The notes under the pieces were generated by a model. The model did not search any database and was not told the origin of the DNA. It was given only the letters and a program-made list of their open reading frames with translations. A program made the position numbers and the translations under genes. Below, piece after piece: positions 27,542 through 36,716 of a DNA stretch of 64,000 nucleotides. The stretch spans positions 1 to 64,000 of the forward strand of contig JACKNJ010000008.1 in NCBI GenBank assembly GCA_024234895.1, read 5' to 3'. Origin of the DNA: Gammaproteobacteria bacterium (GTDB taxonomy: Bacteria; Pseudomonadota; Gammaproteobacteria; JACKNK01). The number at the start of each line of letters is the position of its first letter. Positions within the stretch are counted from its first letter, which is position 1.

Positions 27542-28519
27542 GTGACCCACATCGTCCGCCTGCGGCAGAGCGGGCGCGATTTTCCGATCGAAGCCAACGA
27601 AACGGTGCTCGACGCCGCGCTGCGCGCCGGCGTGTACATCCAGTACGGTTGCAGCAACGGCAGTTGCGGCGACTGCAAGGCCAGGCTGCTGGAAGGCCGA
27701 CCGGGCCCTGCCCAGCCACATGACTTCCGGCTTGGCGAACCGGCCCGCGACGCAGGCTGGTTTCTCGCCTGCCGAACCACCGCCGCCAGCGATCTGCTGA
27801 TCGACGCCCGCGAGATCGGCGAGCCGGAAGACGTACCCCGCCAGCGGATCACCGCCAAGGTCGCCAGACTCGATCGCCACGGCGACGGCATCCTGGTGCT
27901 GAGCGTGCGCACGCCCCGCAGCCACACGCTGCGCTTCCTGGCTGGCCAGCGCGTGACGCTGACACTGCCCGGCGGACAGCGCGCTACGCTGCCGATCGCG
28001 AGCTGTCCGTGCAACGGACTGATCCTGGAATTCCATCTCTTCCGCAACCCCGGCTCCCCCTTCCCGGCGGCGGCCTTCGAAACGCTGCATCAAGGCGACC
28101 GGGTCGAGCTGGACGGGCCCAGCGGCACCTTCACGCTCGCCGACGATTCACCGCGCGCCCAGCTGTTCCTGACCTTCGAGGCCTCGTTCGCGAGCACCAA
28201 GAGCCTGATCGAACACGCCATCTCGGTGGACGAAGACCGCCCGCGCCGCCTCCTCTGGCTGGCGCGCGACCGCGCCTGCCACTATCTCGCCAACCTCGGT
28301 CGCGCCTGGGCCGACTCGCTGGAGGATTTCCGCTTCATCCCGATCCTGATCGCGCCGGGCGACTGGGATCACGCGCTGGAAGCCACCCTCGATCAACTGA
28401 ACGAAATGCCCGACGCGGATATCTATGTATGCGGTCCGTCCGCGCTCACGGCAGCAGCAGGGATACGCCTGGCCGATCACGCCGCGCGCGGCGCGCTGTA
28501 CCTCGACCCACAGGACTGA
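27542..28519 (+). CDS. Plant-type 2Fe-2S ferredoxin fused to a degenerate flavin reductase domain
   Basis: 325 residues, GTG start. Residues 1–90 are a plant-type ferredoxin with YGCSNGSCGDCKARLLEG and a distal Cys (Cys37, 42, 45, 77). The rest follows a ferredoxin-NADP reductase-like layout, but key motifs are altered: the FAD motif RxYS is replaced by TLPIASCP, and the pyridine-nucleotide loop that normally reads GGTGxxP is LTFEASFAS. The end YVCGPSALTAAAGI keeps the CGP motif. It may have lost normal NAD(P)H oxidation or bind another cofactor. It lies between fnr and a DctP gene, 4 bases before the latter, suggesting one operon. Confidence 0.8.
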   Translation: MTHIVRLRQSGRDFPIEANETVLDAALRAGVYIQYGCSNGSCGDCKARLLEGRPGPAQPHDFRLGEPARDAGWFLACRTTAASDLLIDAREIGEPEDVPRQRITAKVARLDRHGDGILVLSVRTPRSHTLRFLAGQRVTLTLPGGQRATLPIASCPCNGLILEFHLFRNPGSPFPAAAFETLHQGDRVELDGPSGTFTLADDSPRAQLFLTFEASFASTKSLIEHAISVDEDRPRRLLWLARDRACHYLANLGRAWADSLEDFRFIPILIAPGDWDHALEATLDQLNEMPDADIYVCGPSALTAAAGIRLADHAARGALYLDPQD

Positions 28520-28523
28520 CCCG

Positions 28524-29558
28524 ATGCTCACCGCCCGCCGAATCCTGATCGCCGCGCTGCTCGCGATGTGCGCATTGCCCGCGTTCGCCGCGCCGCGTGT
28601 CCTGCACTTCGTCCACGAAGGCAGCGCCGACTCCCCACGCGGTCGGGCCGCCGACTTCCTCGCGCAGGCGATCAAGAAGCGCCTTGCGGACCAGATCACC
28701 ATGCAGGTCCACCACGACGGCTCGATGTTCGGCGACGAGGCCGCCGTGCGCGAACTGCGCTTCGACACCGGCGCGATGGACGCCCCCGAGAAGGCCGGCG
28801 GACGCACGCCGGATCGCCTGCGCAACGGCCTGATGACCGCCGTCGACATCCATCGGGTCAGCCGGCTCGGTCGCGAACTCACCCTGTTCGAACTGCCCTA
28901 TGTAATCCCCGACATCAACGCCGCGCATCGTCTGATCGACTCGCCGCTGTTCACCGAACTCACCGCCTCGCTGCCGCGCACCGGTCTGGTCGCGCTGACC
29001 GTCTGGGATGTCGGCATGAGCCACTTCGCGCTCCAGGTCGCCCCCGGGCAGCCGGCCCCCAACCCCGGCCCGGAAGCACTGCGCGGCGCCCGTTTCGGCG
29101 AATCGGGCTCGCCGATCGAGCGGCTCATCGTCACCACGCTGAACGGCCAGCCCGACGTGGCGAACGGCAACACCGACGCCCAACAGGGTTCGTGGTGGAA
29201 GCTGTCCCGATCCGGCCGACTCGATGCCAACAGCTACGTCCTGCCGACCGCGCACCGCTATGAGGGCTATCTGGTCCTGATCAGCGAGGACTTCTGGGGC
29301 GCGCTGCCAGCCCACCTGCAGGATCAATTGCGCGCCGCCATCAGCGAGGCGACCGCCGCGAACCGGCAAGCGACCCGGAACCTGGAAGCCCGCGCCCGCG
29401 AGGATTTCCTCGCCGCTGCCGGGCCGGAGCATCTGCTATCGGTCGACGCACCCGACGCCTGGCGTGCCGCGCTCGCGACGATCAGCGAACACCTGAAACG
29501 GCGCGTGGGCCTGCCGCTGTTCGAGAGAGTGCAGGAGTTCCTCGGCGCGACGCGCTGA
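28524..29558 (+). CDS. TRAP-type DctP solute-binding protein (orphan)
   Basis: 344 residues from the ATG at 28524. Signal peptide (ARRILIAALLAMCALPAFAA), then a DctP-like periplasmic fold: FVHEGSADSPRGRAADFLAQ, TLFELPYVIPDINAAHRLI, and the long C-terminal helix region ending in AISEATAANRQATRN. No DctQ or DctM membrane subunits are nearby, so it may serve a transporter elsewhere or act as a ligand sensor. It is probably co-transcribed with fnr and the ferredoxin-reductase-like gene. Confidence 0.85.
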   Translation: MLTARRILIAALLAMCALPAFAAPRVLHFVHEGSADSPRGRAADFLAQAIKKRLADQITMQVHHDGSMFGDEAAVRELRFDTGAMDAPEKAGGRTPDRLRNGLMTAVDIHRVSRLGRELTLFELPYVIPDINAAHRLIDSPLFTELTASLPRTGLVALTVWDVGMSHFALQVAPGQPAPNPGPEALRGARFGESGSPIERLIVTTLNGQPDVANGNTDAQQGSWWKLSRSGRLDANSYVLPTAHRYEGYLVLISEDFWGALPAHLQDQLRAAISEATAANRQATRNLEARAREDFLAAAGPEHLLSVDAPDAWRAALATISEHLKRRVGLPLFERVQEFLGATR

Positions 29559-29634
29559 GCACGGCGGCCCGAAGCATCGGCGCGTCGTCCTGATTCGCAC
29601 CCAGACATCACCAACCGACCCCGCGAGGCACCCC

Positions 29635-30027
29635 ATGTACGGATTCTCACTGACCATGAACGTCCCCTTCGACACAGCCATCGACCTCGCCACCGAGGCG
29701 CTGCAGGCGGAGGGCTTCGGCATCCTCGCGGACATGGACGTGGCCGCCACGTTGAAGAAGAAGATGGGCATCGACCGCCTGCCCTACCGCATCCTCGGTG
29801 CCTGCAACCCGCCGTTCGCGAACCGCGCGATCGAGGCGGAACCGGACATCGGCCTGCTGCTGCCCTGCAACGTCGTGGTCCGCGAGATGGCGGACGGCGG
29901 CATCCATGTCTCGCTGATGGACCCGGCGGCGGTGCTCAAGCTGGTCGACAAGCCGGAAATCCACGCACTCGCCACCGAGGTCGGCGCGCGCCTGCGACGC
30001 GTGCACGACGCCCTCGCGGCCCACTGA
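29635..30027 (+). CDS. DUF302 family protein
   Basis: 130 residues, a complete DUF302 domain: an N-terminal FDTAIDLATEALQAEGFGIL helix, DVAATLKKKMGID, YRILGACNPPFANRAIEAEP, LLLPCNVVVREMADGG and VSLMDPAAVL. Function is unknown; family members are small and often occur near sulfur or metal redox genes. It follows the dctP gene by 76 bases. Confidence 0.9.
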   Translation: MYGFSLTMNVPFDTAIDLATEALQAEGFGILADMDVAATLKKKMGIDRLPYRILGACNPPFANRAIEAEPDIGLLLPCNVVVREMADGGIHVSLMDPAAVLKLVDKPEIHALATEVGARLRRVHDALAAH

Positions 30028-30078
30028 ACCAGACCGTTGTGCACGCTTGCCGGGCGGAACGGATCTAAAGAGGGTGAC

Positions 30079-30103
30079 GCCCCCCGGCCTTGCACCGGGG
30101 GGC
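30079..30103. terminator. GC hairpin between convergent genes
   Basis: A perfect 9-base stem, GCCCCCCGG (30079–30087) with CCGGGGGGC (30095–30103), and a 7-base loop, located between DUF302 (+) and the DUF937 gene (-). There is no clear T tract, so termination may be partly factor dependent. Confidence 0.55.
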
Positions 30104-30113
30104 CCCAAGGCGC

Positions 30114-30527
30114 CTACCGGAACAGGCTGCCCTTGAGCATCGCCAGACCCTGCGACATCAGGTCACCGCCGCCTTCGGGCACATTGCCGTCCGGGGTGAG
30201 CATGTCGATCACCTTGGGCAGATATTCCGCCAGAGTCCCGGACGCCTGATCGTTGCCCACACCGAGCTGGCGGGCGAGCTGACCGATCTGGTCGCCGCCC
30301 AAGGCCCCCATCAACTGCTCGGCGGAAACCGGCAGATTGGCGCCGTTGCTCACCCACGAGCCGGCGACATCCCCGAGCCCGGCCTTCTGCAAGGTTTGCA
30401 GCAGACCGCCGATCCCACCCTGGCCGCCGATCATCTGCATGACCGCGTCGGCCAGTGCGTTGTCGGACTGCCCAGACCGACCGCCCAGCCCCGTGGCGGC
30501 ACCCAACACCTCATCGAACAAACCCAT
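30114..30527 (-). CDS. YidB-like DUF937 protein
   Basis: 137 residues. It starts MGLFDEVLGAATGLGGRSGQ, has Gly/Gln-rich helical repeats (MQMIGGQGGIGGLLQTLQKA), and the family motif VGNDQASGTLAEYLPKVIDM with LTPDGNVP at the end. Family function is unknown. Together with the adjacent DUF3597 gene on the same strand it forms a pair of small cytoplasmic proteins. Confidence 0.85.
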   Translation of the reverse strand: MGLFDEVLGAATGLGGRSGQSDNALADAVMQMIGGQGGIGGLLQTLQKAGLGDVAGSWVSNGANLPVSAEQLMGALGGDQIGQLARQLGVGNDQASGTLAEYLPKVIDMLTPDGNVPEGGGDLMSQGLAMLKGSLFR

Positions 30528-30573
30528 ATCCGCGCACTCCTCTTATCGTCTCGCCAACGTGCATCGACCGTGC

Positions 30574-31017
30574 TCAGGCGAGCAGGTCGCGCGGGATGTT
30601 GCCGCCGTTGTCGGCGAGCTTTTGCAACACCGTCTTGTGCAGCCACATGTTCATCTGTGCCGAATCGCCCATCTTCTCCTCCGGGCAGCACAGTTCCTTC
30701 GCCAGTTCCTTGCGCGCCGCGAAGCTGCTGTCGAGATCCAGGAGTTTCAGCAGGTCCACGATCGACGTCTTCCAGTTGAGCTGACCGCCGTGCGCCGCCG
30801 CCTGCTTTTCGAGCTGGGCGACCACGTCGACGACGGCCACCGCCTGGCTGGCTGGAGCGGCCTGCGCCGCGCTGGCAGGGGCTGCCTGCGCCGCCTGTTC
30901 CCGCGCCGCCTTGGCCTCCTTGACCGCCTCTACGGACACCGGCGCCAATGCCTCGGCAACCTTGGCGTCGTTGTCCTCGAATCCGACCGCAGCCAGAATC
31001 TTTCCGAAAATACCCAT
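30574..31017 (-). CDS. DUF3597 family protein
   Basis: 147 residues from the ATG at 31017 (MGIFGKILAAVGF). An N-terminal helix and Ala/Gln/Pro-rich linker (AAREQAAQAAPASAAQAAPA) lead to a compact C-terminal domain with LNWKTSIVDLLKLLDLDSSF, ARKELAKELCCPEEKMGDSA and NMWLHKTVLQKLADNGGNIP, diagnostic of DUF3597. Function is unknown. It precedes the DUF937 gene by 46 bases. Confidence 0.9.
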   Translation of the reverse strand: MGIFGKILAAVGFEDNDAKVAEALAPVSVEAVKEAKAAREQAAQAAPASAAQAAPASQAVAVVDVVAQLEKQAAAHGGQLNWKTSIVDLLKLLDLDSSFAARKELAKELCCPEEKMGDSAQMNMWLHKTVLQKLADNGGNIPRDLLA

Positions 31018-31190
31018 GTCGCACCCTCCTTTTCGTTGTGATCGAGGGACCGAATATACCCTTTCAACTCGTTGAATCACGGCCAGAAAACACTAATCTG
31101 CAAACATCCGGCCACGATCACGGTCCTGATATCGACCCACCGATCAAGCTCCCCGAGACACTTTCCGCACCCTCGATCTCATTTCGCGCC

Positions 31191-31598
31191 ATGCCCCCAT
31201 CCCTGCGAACCTTTGTCCACCTGCTCCTCGCGCTCAACGTGCTGCTCATGCCGTTGACGCAGGGTCAGGCCGCGTTCACGGATCGGGATACGCAGATGTC
31301 GTCGGCACCGACGACCGTTGACGGCTGCCACCACACGCGCGCGGCGGCCACCGACCCCGGCGCCAAGCCCGCCTGTTGCTGCGACGAACACGGCGACCCG
31401 CTCGGCCTCACCCACCACTGCAATGGGCAATGCGACGGGCACTGTGCCAGCGCCGGCCATGGCATGGCCCCCCTGACCGGCATGCGCAACGTCATCCGTG
31501 TCATGGCGCCGGACAAGCCAGCTCACACGCGGAATGCGTGTCCCGCCAACACATTCGTACCCGCCTTTCGCCCTCCCATCACCCGCGCCTCTGTCTGA
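31191..31598 (+). CDS. Exported Cys/His-rich small protein of the copper efflux operon
   Basis: 135 residues from the ATG at 31191. A signal peptide (LRTFVHLLLALNVLLMPLTQ) is followed by a metal-binding-looking core with CHH, CCCDEHGD, THHCNGQCDGHCASAGHGM. Similar short Cys/His-rich exported proteins precede CusB/CzcB-type genes in many gammaproteobacteria and probably bind copper or silver. It lies 53 bases upstream of the cusB-like gene. Its exact role is unproven. Confidence 0.75.
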   Translation: MPPSLRTFVHLLLALNVLLMPLTQGQAAFTDRDTQMSSAPTTVDGCHHTRAAATDPGAKPACCCDEHGDPLGLTHHCNGQCDGHCASAGHGMAPLTGMRNVIRVMAPDKPAHTRNACPANTFVPAFRPPITRASV

Positions 31599-31651
31599 AC
31601 CGCATTCCGGCGCGCATGCCGCGCCGCTCTCCGTTTTACAGAGGACACCCC

Positions 31652-32914
31652 ATGAACTCCCCGATATGGCCCCTGCCGGGCCTGCTGCTTGCCGTGTTGT
31701 TCACCACGGCCTGTGAGAGGGACGTCGCGACACCGACCACGACACCTTCGGAAACACGCGAATCGACCGCTGACACCGCGCTCGAACACGCGGAAAAGCA
31801 CCTCGACCCCAAATACGTGTGCCCGATGCACCCGCAGATCATCCGCGACGAGGAAGGCTCCTGCCCGATCTGCGGCATGGACCTGGTCCCGCAAAAAGTC
31901 AGCGTCGGCAGCGAGGACGACGGCCCGCCGATCGTTCGCGTGCGCCCCGAGACCATCCAGAACATGGGTGTGCGCACCGCGAAGGCCGAGGTCGGCAAGC
32001 TGTGGAAGCGCATCGATACGCTGGGGCGGGTCATGTACGACGAGGACCGGCAGGTGCACGTGCATCCGCGTGCCGAAGGCTGGGTGGAAAAACTGCACGT
32101 GCGCGCCGAAGGCGACCCGGTGGAGCCCGGCCAGTTGCTGCTGGAGCTCTATTCGCCGGAGGTCGTCAACGCGCAGGAGGAATTCCTGCTCTCGCTGAAG
32201 GACCGCGACAGCGGCACGTTGAAAGGGCGCGGTCGCAATCTGGTCGATGCCTCGATCCAGCGTCTGAAACTGTTCGACGTGCCGGCGGCGACCATCAAGA
32301 AGATCGAACAGACCGGCACCGTGGCCTTAAGTGTGCCGATCCTCGCCGATGAGGGTGGCGTGGTGACGCGGATCGGCCTGAAGGAAGGCATGTACGTGAC
32401 CCCGATGACCGAGCTCTACACGATCTCGGACATCAGCAAGGTCTGGGTCGTGGTCGACGTGTTCGAGCACCAGATGAGCTGGTTCGACGTCGGCACCCCG
32501 GCCGACATCAGCGTCAACGCACTGCCCGGCGAGACCTTCGAGGGCAAGGTCCGCTTCATCTACCCGGAACTCGACCCGACGACCCGCACCCTCAAGGTGC
32601 GCCTGGAATTCGACAACCCGGACGGCAAACTCAAGCCCAACACGCTCGCCGAGGCGACCATCTGGGGCGGCGCCAGGGACGACGTGCTGACCGTGCCGCG
32701 CGACGCGATCATCGAGACCGGCACGCGCCGCATCGTCCTGCTCGCGCTCGGCGACGGCCGCTTCCAGCCGACGCCGGTCCGCACCGGCATGTGGACGGCG
32801 GACAAGGTCGAGGTGCTAAGCGGGCTCCAGGAAGGCGCCGAGGTGGTGGTGTCCGGGCAGTTCCTGATCGACTCCGAAGCCAACCTCCAGGCGGCGCTGC
32901 GGAGGATGCAGTGA
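31652..32914 (+). CDS. cusB: CusB-type RND efflux periplasmic adaptor lipoprotein
   Basis: 420 residues from the ATG at 31652. The N-terminus GLLLAVLFTTACE has a lipobox-like Cys21. A heavy-metal-binding domain follows (YVCPMHPQIIRDEEGSCPIC then GMDLVP), then the adaptor barrel, alpha-hairpin (AQEEFLLSLKDRD) and beta domains (SDISKVWVVVDVFEHQMSWF, LDPTTRTLKVRLEF). CusB transfers Cu(I)/Ag(I) to CusA. The CusC outer-membrane partner is absent here. The gene is separated from cusA by a repeat element. Confidence 0.92.
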   Translation: MNSPIWPLPGLLLAVLFTTACERDVATPTTTPSETRESTADTALEHAEKHLDPKYVCPMHPQIIRDEEGSCPICGMDLVPQKVSVGSEDDGPPIVRVRPETIQNMGVRTAKAEVGKLWKRIDTLGRVMYDEDRQVHVHPRAEGWVEKLHVRAEGDPVEPGQLLLELYSPEVVNAQEEFLLSLKDRDSGTLKGRGRNLVDASIQRLKLFDVPAATIKKIEQTGTVALSVPILADEGGVVTRIGLKEGMYVTPMTELYTISDISKVWVVVDVFEHQMSWFDVGTPADISVNALPGETFEGKVRFIYPELDPTTRTLKVRLEFDNPDGKLKPNTLAEATIWGGARDDVLTVPRDAIIETGTRRIVLLALGDGRFQPTPVRTGMWTADKVEVLSGLQEGAEVVVSGQFLIDSEANLQAALRRMQ

Positions 32915-32932
32915 TGACACTCCTGACCTTCG

Positions 32933-33352
32933 TAACAGCTTTTGACGCAGAGGCGCGGAGACGCGGAGGACGCAGAGATTTTGAGAGGATTGGCAGCGGC
33001 GCGTCGGGACGAGGGGGATCAACCCCTTTTTCTGACGGTCTCCTGCCGTGGTTGCACACCAGCAGCCGAGATCATTGCCAGGCTTCAACGTCCGCAACGA
33101 CCTCAATCTCGGCCAACACCCACTCTTCCTGCGGGTCATCGTTGAGCGCAATTGCCTGCGCCCGACATTCCTCCGCACTCGGCAGGTCGGGAGATTCCAA
33201 CACCTTCGACGCCTGCGTTTGTTCTGACACACCGTCCATAACCGCTCACCCAAGCACGGCAAATCCGTCGGCCAACCCTGACTCCAAGCGAAGCGAACCT
33301 CAATACCCTCTGCGCCCTCCGCGTCTCCGCGCCTCTGCGTTGAACGCTGTTA
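32933..33352. mobile_element. 420-bp MITE-like element with long terminal inverted repeats
   Basis: The left arm (32933–32977) and right arm (33308–33352) are inverted copies. The 33-base core ACGCAGAGGCGCGGAGACGC… differs at one base, and the outer part, including TAACAGC at the ends, is mostly conserved. The arms enclose about 330 bases with no transposase. Similar GCAGAGGCGC-type repeats are widespread in environmental bacteria. It is inserted between cusB and cusA, separating genes that are normally adjacent. A 55-codon open frame lies inside on the minus strand. No clear target duplication was seen. Confidence 0.75.
33072..33239 (-). CDS. Possible 55-residue acidic protein inside the repeat element
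   Basis: ATG at 33237–33239, stop TGA at 33072–33074. The product begins MDGVSEQTQASKVLESPDLP and ends VLAEIEVVADVEAWQ; it is acidic, with a composition like a real protein (balanced Glu/Asp/Ala/Val, few Arg/Pro), unlike the shadow frames around it. GGGTGAG lies upstream at a ribosome-binding distance. No family was recognised. It fits between the two arms of the inverted-repeat element and may be its cargo or a remnant. Confidence 0.5.
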   Translation of the reverse strand: MDGVSEQTQASKVLESPDLPSAEECRAQAIALNDDPQEEWVLAEIEVVADVEAWQ

Positions 33353-33377
33353 ACAGCGCAACCACGGAGGCGCGGTC

Positions 33378-36300
33378 ATGATCGCCAATCTCATCGCCTG
33401 GTCGATCAAGAACCGCTTCCTGGTGCTGCTGGCGACGCTGATGCTGGCCGCGTGGGGCTGGCAGGCGGTCAAGACGACGCCGCTGGATGCGATCCCGGAC
33501 CTGTCCGACGTGCAGGTCATCATCAAGACGCCGTTCCCGGGGCAGTCGCCGCGCACGGTCGAGGATCAGGTCACCTATCCGATCACCACGACAATGCTGT
33601 CGGTGCCCGGCGCGAACGTGGTGCGCGGTTATTCGTTCTTCGGCGACAGCTACGTGTACGTGATCTTCGCGGACGGCACCGACCCGTACTGGGCGCGCTC
33701 ACGCGTACTCGAATACCTGAATCAGGCCGCCTCGGCGCTCCCCGACGGTGTCGAACCCCGCCTCGGGCCGGACGCCACCGGCGTCGGCTGGGTCTACCAG
33801 TACGCGCTGGTCGACCGGTCCGGCACCCACGACCTGTCCGAGCTGCGCTCCCTGCAGGACTGGTTCCTGAAGTTCGAGTTGCAGACCGTGCCCGGCGTGT
33901 CCGAGGTCGCGAGCGTCGGCGGCATGGTCCGCCAGTATCAGGTGGTCGCGGACCCGGACCGCCTGCGCGCCTATGACATCCGCTTCGATCAGCTGATCGC
34001 CGCGATCCGGCGCGGCAATCAGGAGGTCGGCGGCTCGGTCATGGAACTCGCCGAAGCGGAATACATGATCCGCACCAGCGGCTACCTGAAGACGGTCGCG
34101 GACATCGAGACCATCCCGGTCGCGATGAATCCGAACGGCACCCCGATCCTGGTCCGCGACGTGGCCCGCGTCGCGATCGGCCCGGAAAAGCGACGCGGCA
34201 TCGCCGAACTGGACGGCGAAGGCGAGACCGTCGGCGGCATCATCGTGATGCGCTACGGCGAGAACGCGATGGATGTCATCCGGGATGTCCGCGCCCGCAT
34301 CGAACAGCTCAAGCCCGGCCTGCCGCCGGGGGTCGAGGTCGTGACCGTCTACGACCGTTCGGAACTGATCCAGCGCGCCGTCGACAACCTCGAAGACAAG
34401 CTCCTCGAAGAGTTCATCGTGGTCGCGGTGGTCTGCCTGATCTTCCTGTTCCATCTGCCCAGCAGTCTGGTCGCGATCGTCACCCTGCCGCTGGGCGTGA
34501 TGGCGGCGTTCATCGTCATGCAGCAGCAGGGCATCGCCGCCAACATCATGTCGCTGGGCGGCATTGCCATCGCGGTTGGCGCGATGGTCGACGCCGCCAT
34601 CGTCATGATCGAGAACGCGCACAAGCATCTGGAGCGCTACAAGCACTCGCACGGGCACCGCCCCAAGGGCGACGCGCATTGGCAGACGATTCTGGAAGCA
34701 ACCCGGGAAGTCGGCCCGGCGCTGTTCTTCTCGCTGCTGATCATCACGCTCAGCTTCCTGCCGGTGTTCACGCTGGAGGCGCAGGAAGGCCGCCTGTTCT
34801 CGCCGCTGGCCTTCACCAAGACCTACGCGATGGCCGCCTCGGCCGGGCTCGCGGTCACCCTGGTACCCGTCCTGATGGGCTGGTTCATCCGTGGCCACAT
34901 CCCCGACGAACGGACCAACCCGATCTCGCGCTTTCTGATTTTTCTCTACCGCCCGGCGCTGGCGGCGGTGCTGCGCTTTCCGTGGACGACGATGCTGGTC
35001 GCCTTCCTGCTGATGCTGACCATGCTGCTGCCGATCGGCGGTTTCTCCGCGCTGCTCGCGCCGCTCAAATGGCCTGGCCAACTGCTCGGCAGCGAGGCTT
35101 GGGTGCGGTCGGTCAACGATTTCACGCAGGAACTCAGCGACGGCTGGAAACAGGTCTTCCGCGACGACCAGCGCATCAAACAACTGGCCACCGGCATCGG
35201 CAGCGAATTCATGCCGGAACTGGAGGAAGGCGACCTGCTGTACATGCCGACCACGCTGCCCGGCCTCTCCATCGGCAAGGCGCAGGAACTGCTCCAGCAG
35301 ACCGACCGCCTGATCAAGACCATCCCCGAGGTCAAGCGCGTGTTCGGCAAGATCGGCCGCGCCGACACCGCCACCGATCCCGCCCCGCTGACCATGATCG
35401 AGACCACCATCCTGCTCAAGGACCGCAGCGAGTGGCGCGAGGGCGTGACGCTCGATGACGTCATCGACGAACTCGACCGCACCGTGAAATTCCCGGGCCT
35501 GACCAACGCCTGGGTGCAACCGATCAAGACCCGCATCGACATGCTCGCGACCGGCATCAAGACGCCGATCGGCATCAAGGTCGCCGGTCCCGACCTGGAG
35601 GTCATCGAACGTATCGGCAAGGACATCGAGGCGGCGGTGCAGGCGGTTGACGGCACCACCTCGGCCTACTCCGAGCGCGTCGCCGGCGGACGTTACATCC
35701 AGATCGACCCGGACCGCGTCGCCGCCGCCCGTTACGGGCTCAACATGGCCGACATCAACGACGTGATTCGCGCGGCGGTCGGCGGTGTCGAGATCACCCA
35801 GACCATCGAAGGCCTGGAACGTTACCCGGTCAACGTGCGCTACCCCCGCAGCTACCGCGACGACATCGAAGCGCTGCGCGACCTGCCGCTGGTCACGCCG
35901 GCCGGCGCGCACATCCCGCTACGCCAGGTCGCCACAGTCGAGATCGTCGACGGCCCGCCGATGCTCAAGTCCGAGAACGCGCGTCTGAACGGCTGGACCT
36001 TCGTCGACGTGCGCGGTCGCGACCTCGGTTCCTACGTTAAGGAGGCGCAGGCCGTGGTGCGCGAAAAGGTGAAACTGCCGCCCGGCTACTCGATCACCTG
36101 GTCCGGCCAGTACGAATACCTGCTGCGCGCCGAGGCCAAGCTGGCCAAGGTCGTGCCGGTCACGCTGATGATCATCTTCGTGCTGCTCTACCTGACCTTC
36201 GGGCGCACCGGACCGGCCGTGCTGGTCATGGCGACGCTGCCGTTCGCGCTGATCGGCGGCTTCTGGCTGCTGTGGTGGGAGGGCTTCAACATGAGCGTCG

Positions 36301-36665
36301 CGGTCGGCGTCGGCTTCATCGCGCTGGCCGGTGTCTCCGCCGAGTTCGGCGTGGTCATGCTGGTCTACCTCGACAACGCGATCCGACATCGCGAAGAGGA
36401 AAATCGTATGACCACCCGCGCCGACCTGCGCGCGGCGTTGATGGAAGGCGCGGTCATGCGCGTCCGCCCGAAGGCGATGACCGTCGCCGTCATCGTGGCG
36501 GGCCTGATCCCGATCTTCATCGGCACCGGGACCGGCTCGGAAGTGATGCAACGCATCGCCGCACCGATGATCGGCGGCATGATCACCGCCCCGCTGCTCA
36601 GCCTGTTCGTGATGCCGGCGGCCTATTACCTGCTGCAACGCCGCCGACTGACCGAAACCGGTTAA
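33378..36665 (+). CDS. cusA: CusA-type heavy-metal RND efflux pump
   Basis: 1095 residues, typical CusA length. N-terminus MIANLIAWSIKNRFLVLLAT, periplasmic DAIPDLSDVQVIIKTPFPGQ, and in the fourth transmembrane helix the monovalent-metal HME signature GGIAIAVGAMVDAAIVMIEN with essential acidic residues; the carrier loop includes LEEGDLLYMPTTLPGLS. The pump exports Cu(I)/Ag(I) using the proton gradient, together with CusB and an outer-membrane channel encoded elsewhere. The C-terminus ends in LQRRRLTETG. An R1 repeat follows. Confidence 0.95.
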   Translation: MIANLIAWSIKNRFLVLLATLMLAAWGWQAVKTTPLDAIPDLSDVQVIIKTPFPGQSPRTVEDQVTYPITTTMLSVPGANVVRGYSFFGDSYVYVIFADGTDPYWARSRVLEYLNQAASALPDGVEPRLGPDATGVGWVYQYALVDRSGTHDLSELRSLQDWFLKFELQTVPGVSEVASVGGMVRQYQVVADPDRLRAYDIRFDQLIAAIRRGNQEVGGSVMELAEAEYMIRTSGYLKTVADIETIPVAMNPNGTPILVRDVARVAIGPEKRRGIAELDGEGETVGGIIVMRYGENAMDVIRDVRARIEQLKPGLPPGVEVVTVYDRSELIQRAVDNLEDKLLEEFIVVAVVCLIFLFHLPSSLVAIVTLPLGVMAAFIVMQQQGIAANIMSLGGIAIAVGAMVDAAIVMIENAHKHLERYKHSHGHRPKGDAHWQTILEATREVGPALFFSLLIITLSFLPVFTLEAQEGRLFSPLAFTKTYAMAASAGLAVTLVPVLMGWFIRGHIPDERTNPISRFLIFLYRPALAAVLRFPWTTMLVAFLLMLTMLLPIGGFSALLAPLKWPGQLLGSEAWVRSVNDFTQELSDGWKQVFRDDQRIKQLATGIGSEFMPELEEGDLLYMPTTLPGLSIGKAQELLQQTDRLIKTIPEVKRVFGKIGRADTATDPAPLTMIETTILLKDRSEWREGVTLDDVIDELDRTVKFPGLTNAWVQPIKTRIDMLATGIKTPIGIKVAGPDLEVIERIGKDIEAAVQAVDGTTSAYSERVAGGRYIQIDPDRVAAARYGLNMADINDVIRAAVGGVEITQTIEGLERYPVNVRYPRSYRDDIEALRDLPLVTPAGAHIPLRQVATVEIVDGPPMLKSENARLNGWTFVDVRGRDLGSYVKEAQAVVREKVKLPPGYSITWSGQYEYLLRAEAKLAKVVPVTLMIIFVLLYLTFGRTGPAVLVMATLPFALIGGFWLLWWEGFNMSVAVGVGFIALAGVSAEFGVVMLVYLDNAIRHREEENRMTTRADLRAALMEGAVMRVRPKAMTVAVIVAGLIPIFIGTGTGSEVMQRIAAPMIGGMITAPLLSLFVMPAAYYLLQRRRLTETG

Positions 36666-36716
36666 CCCGCATCCTCACCAGGGGGCGAGGAAAATCGCGC
36701 AGGACTTCGTATTCAC

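Noticed and set aside
33699..35912. 737-codon minus-strand open frame inside cusA
   Set aside because: Antisense shadow of a well-defined RND pump; composition is Asp/His/Arg-biased without domain motifs.
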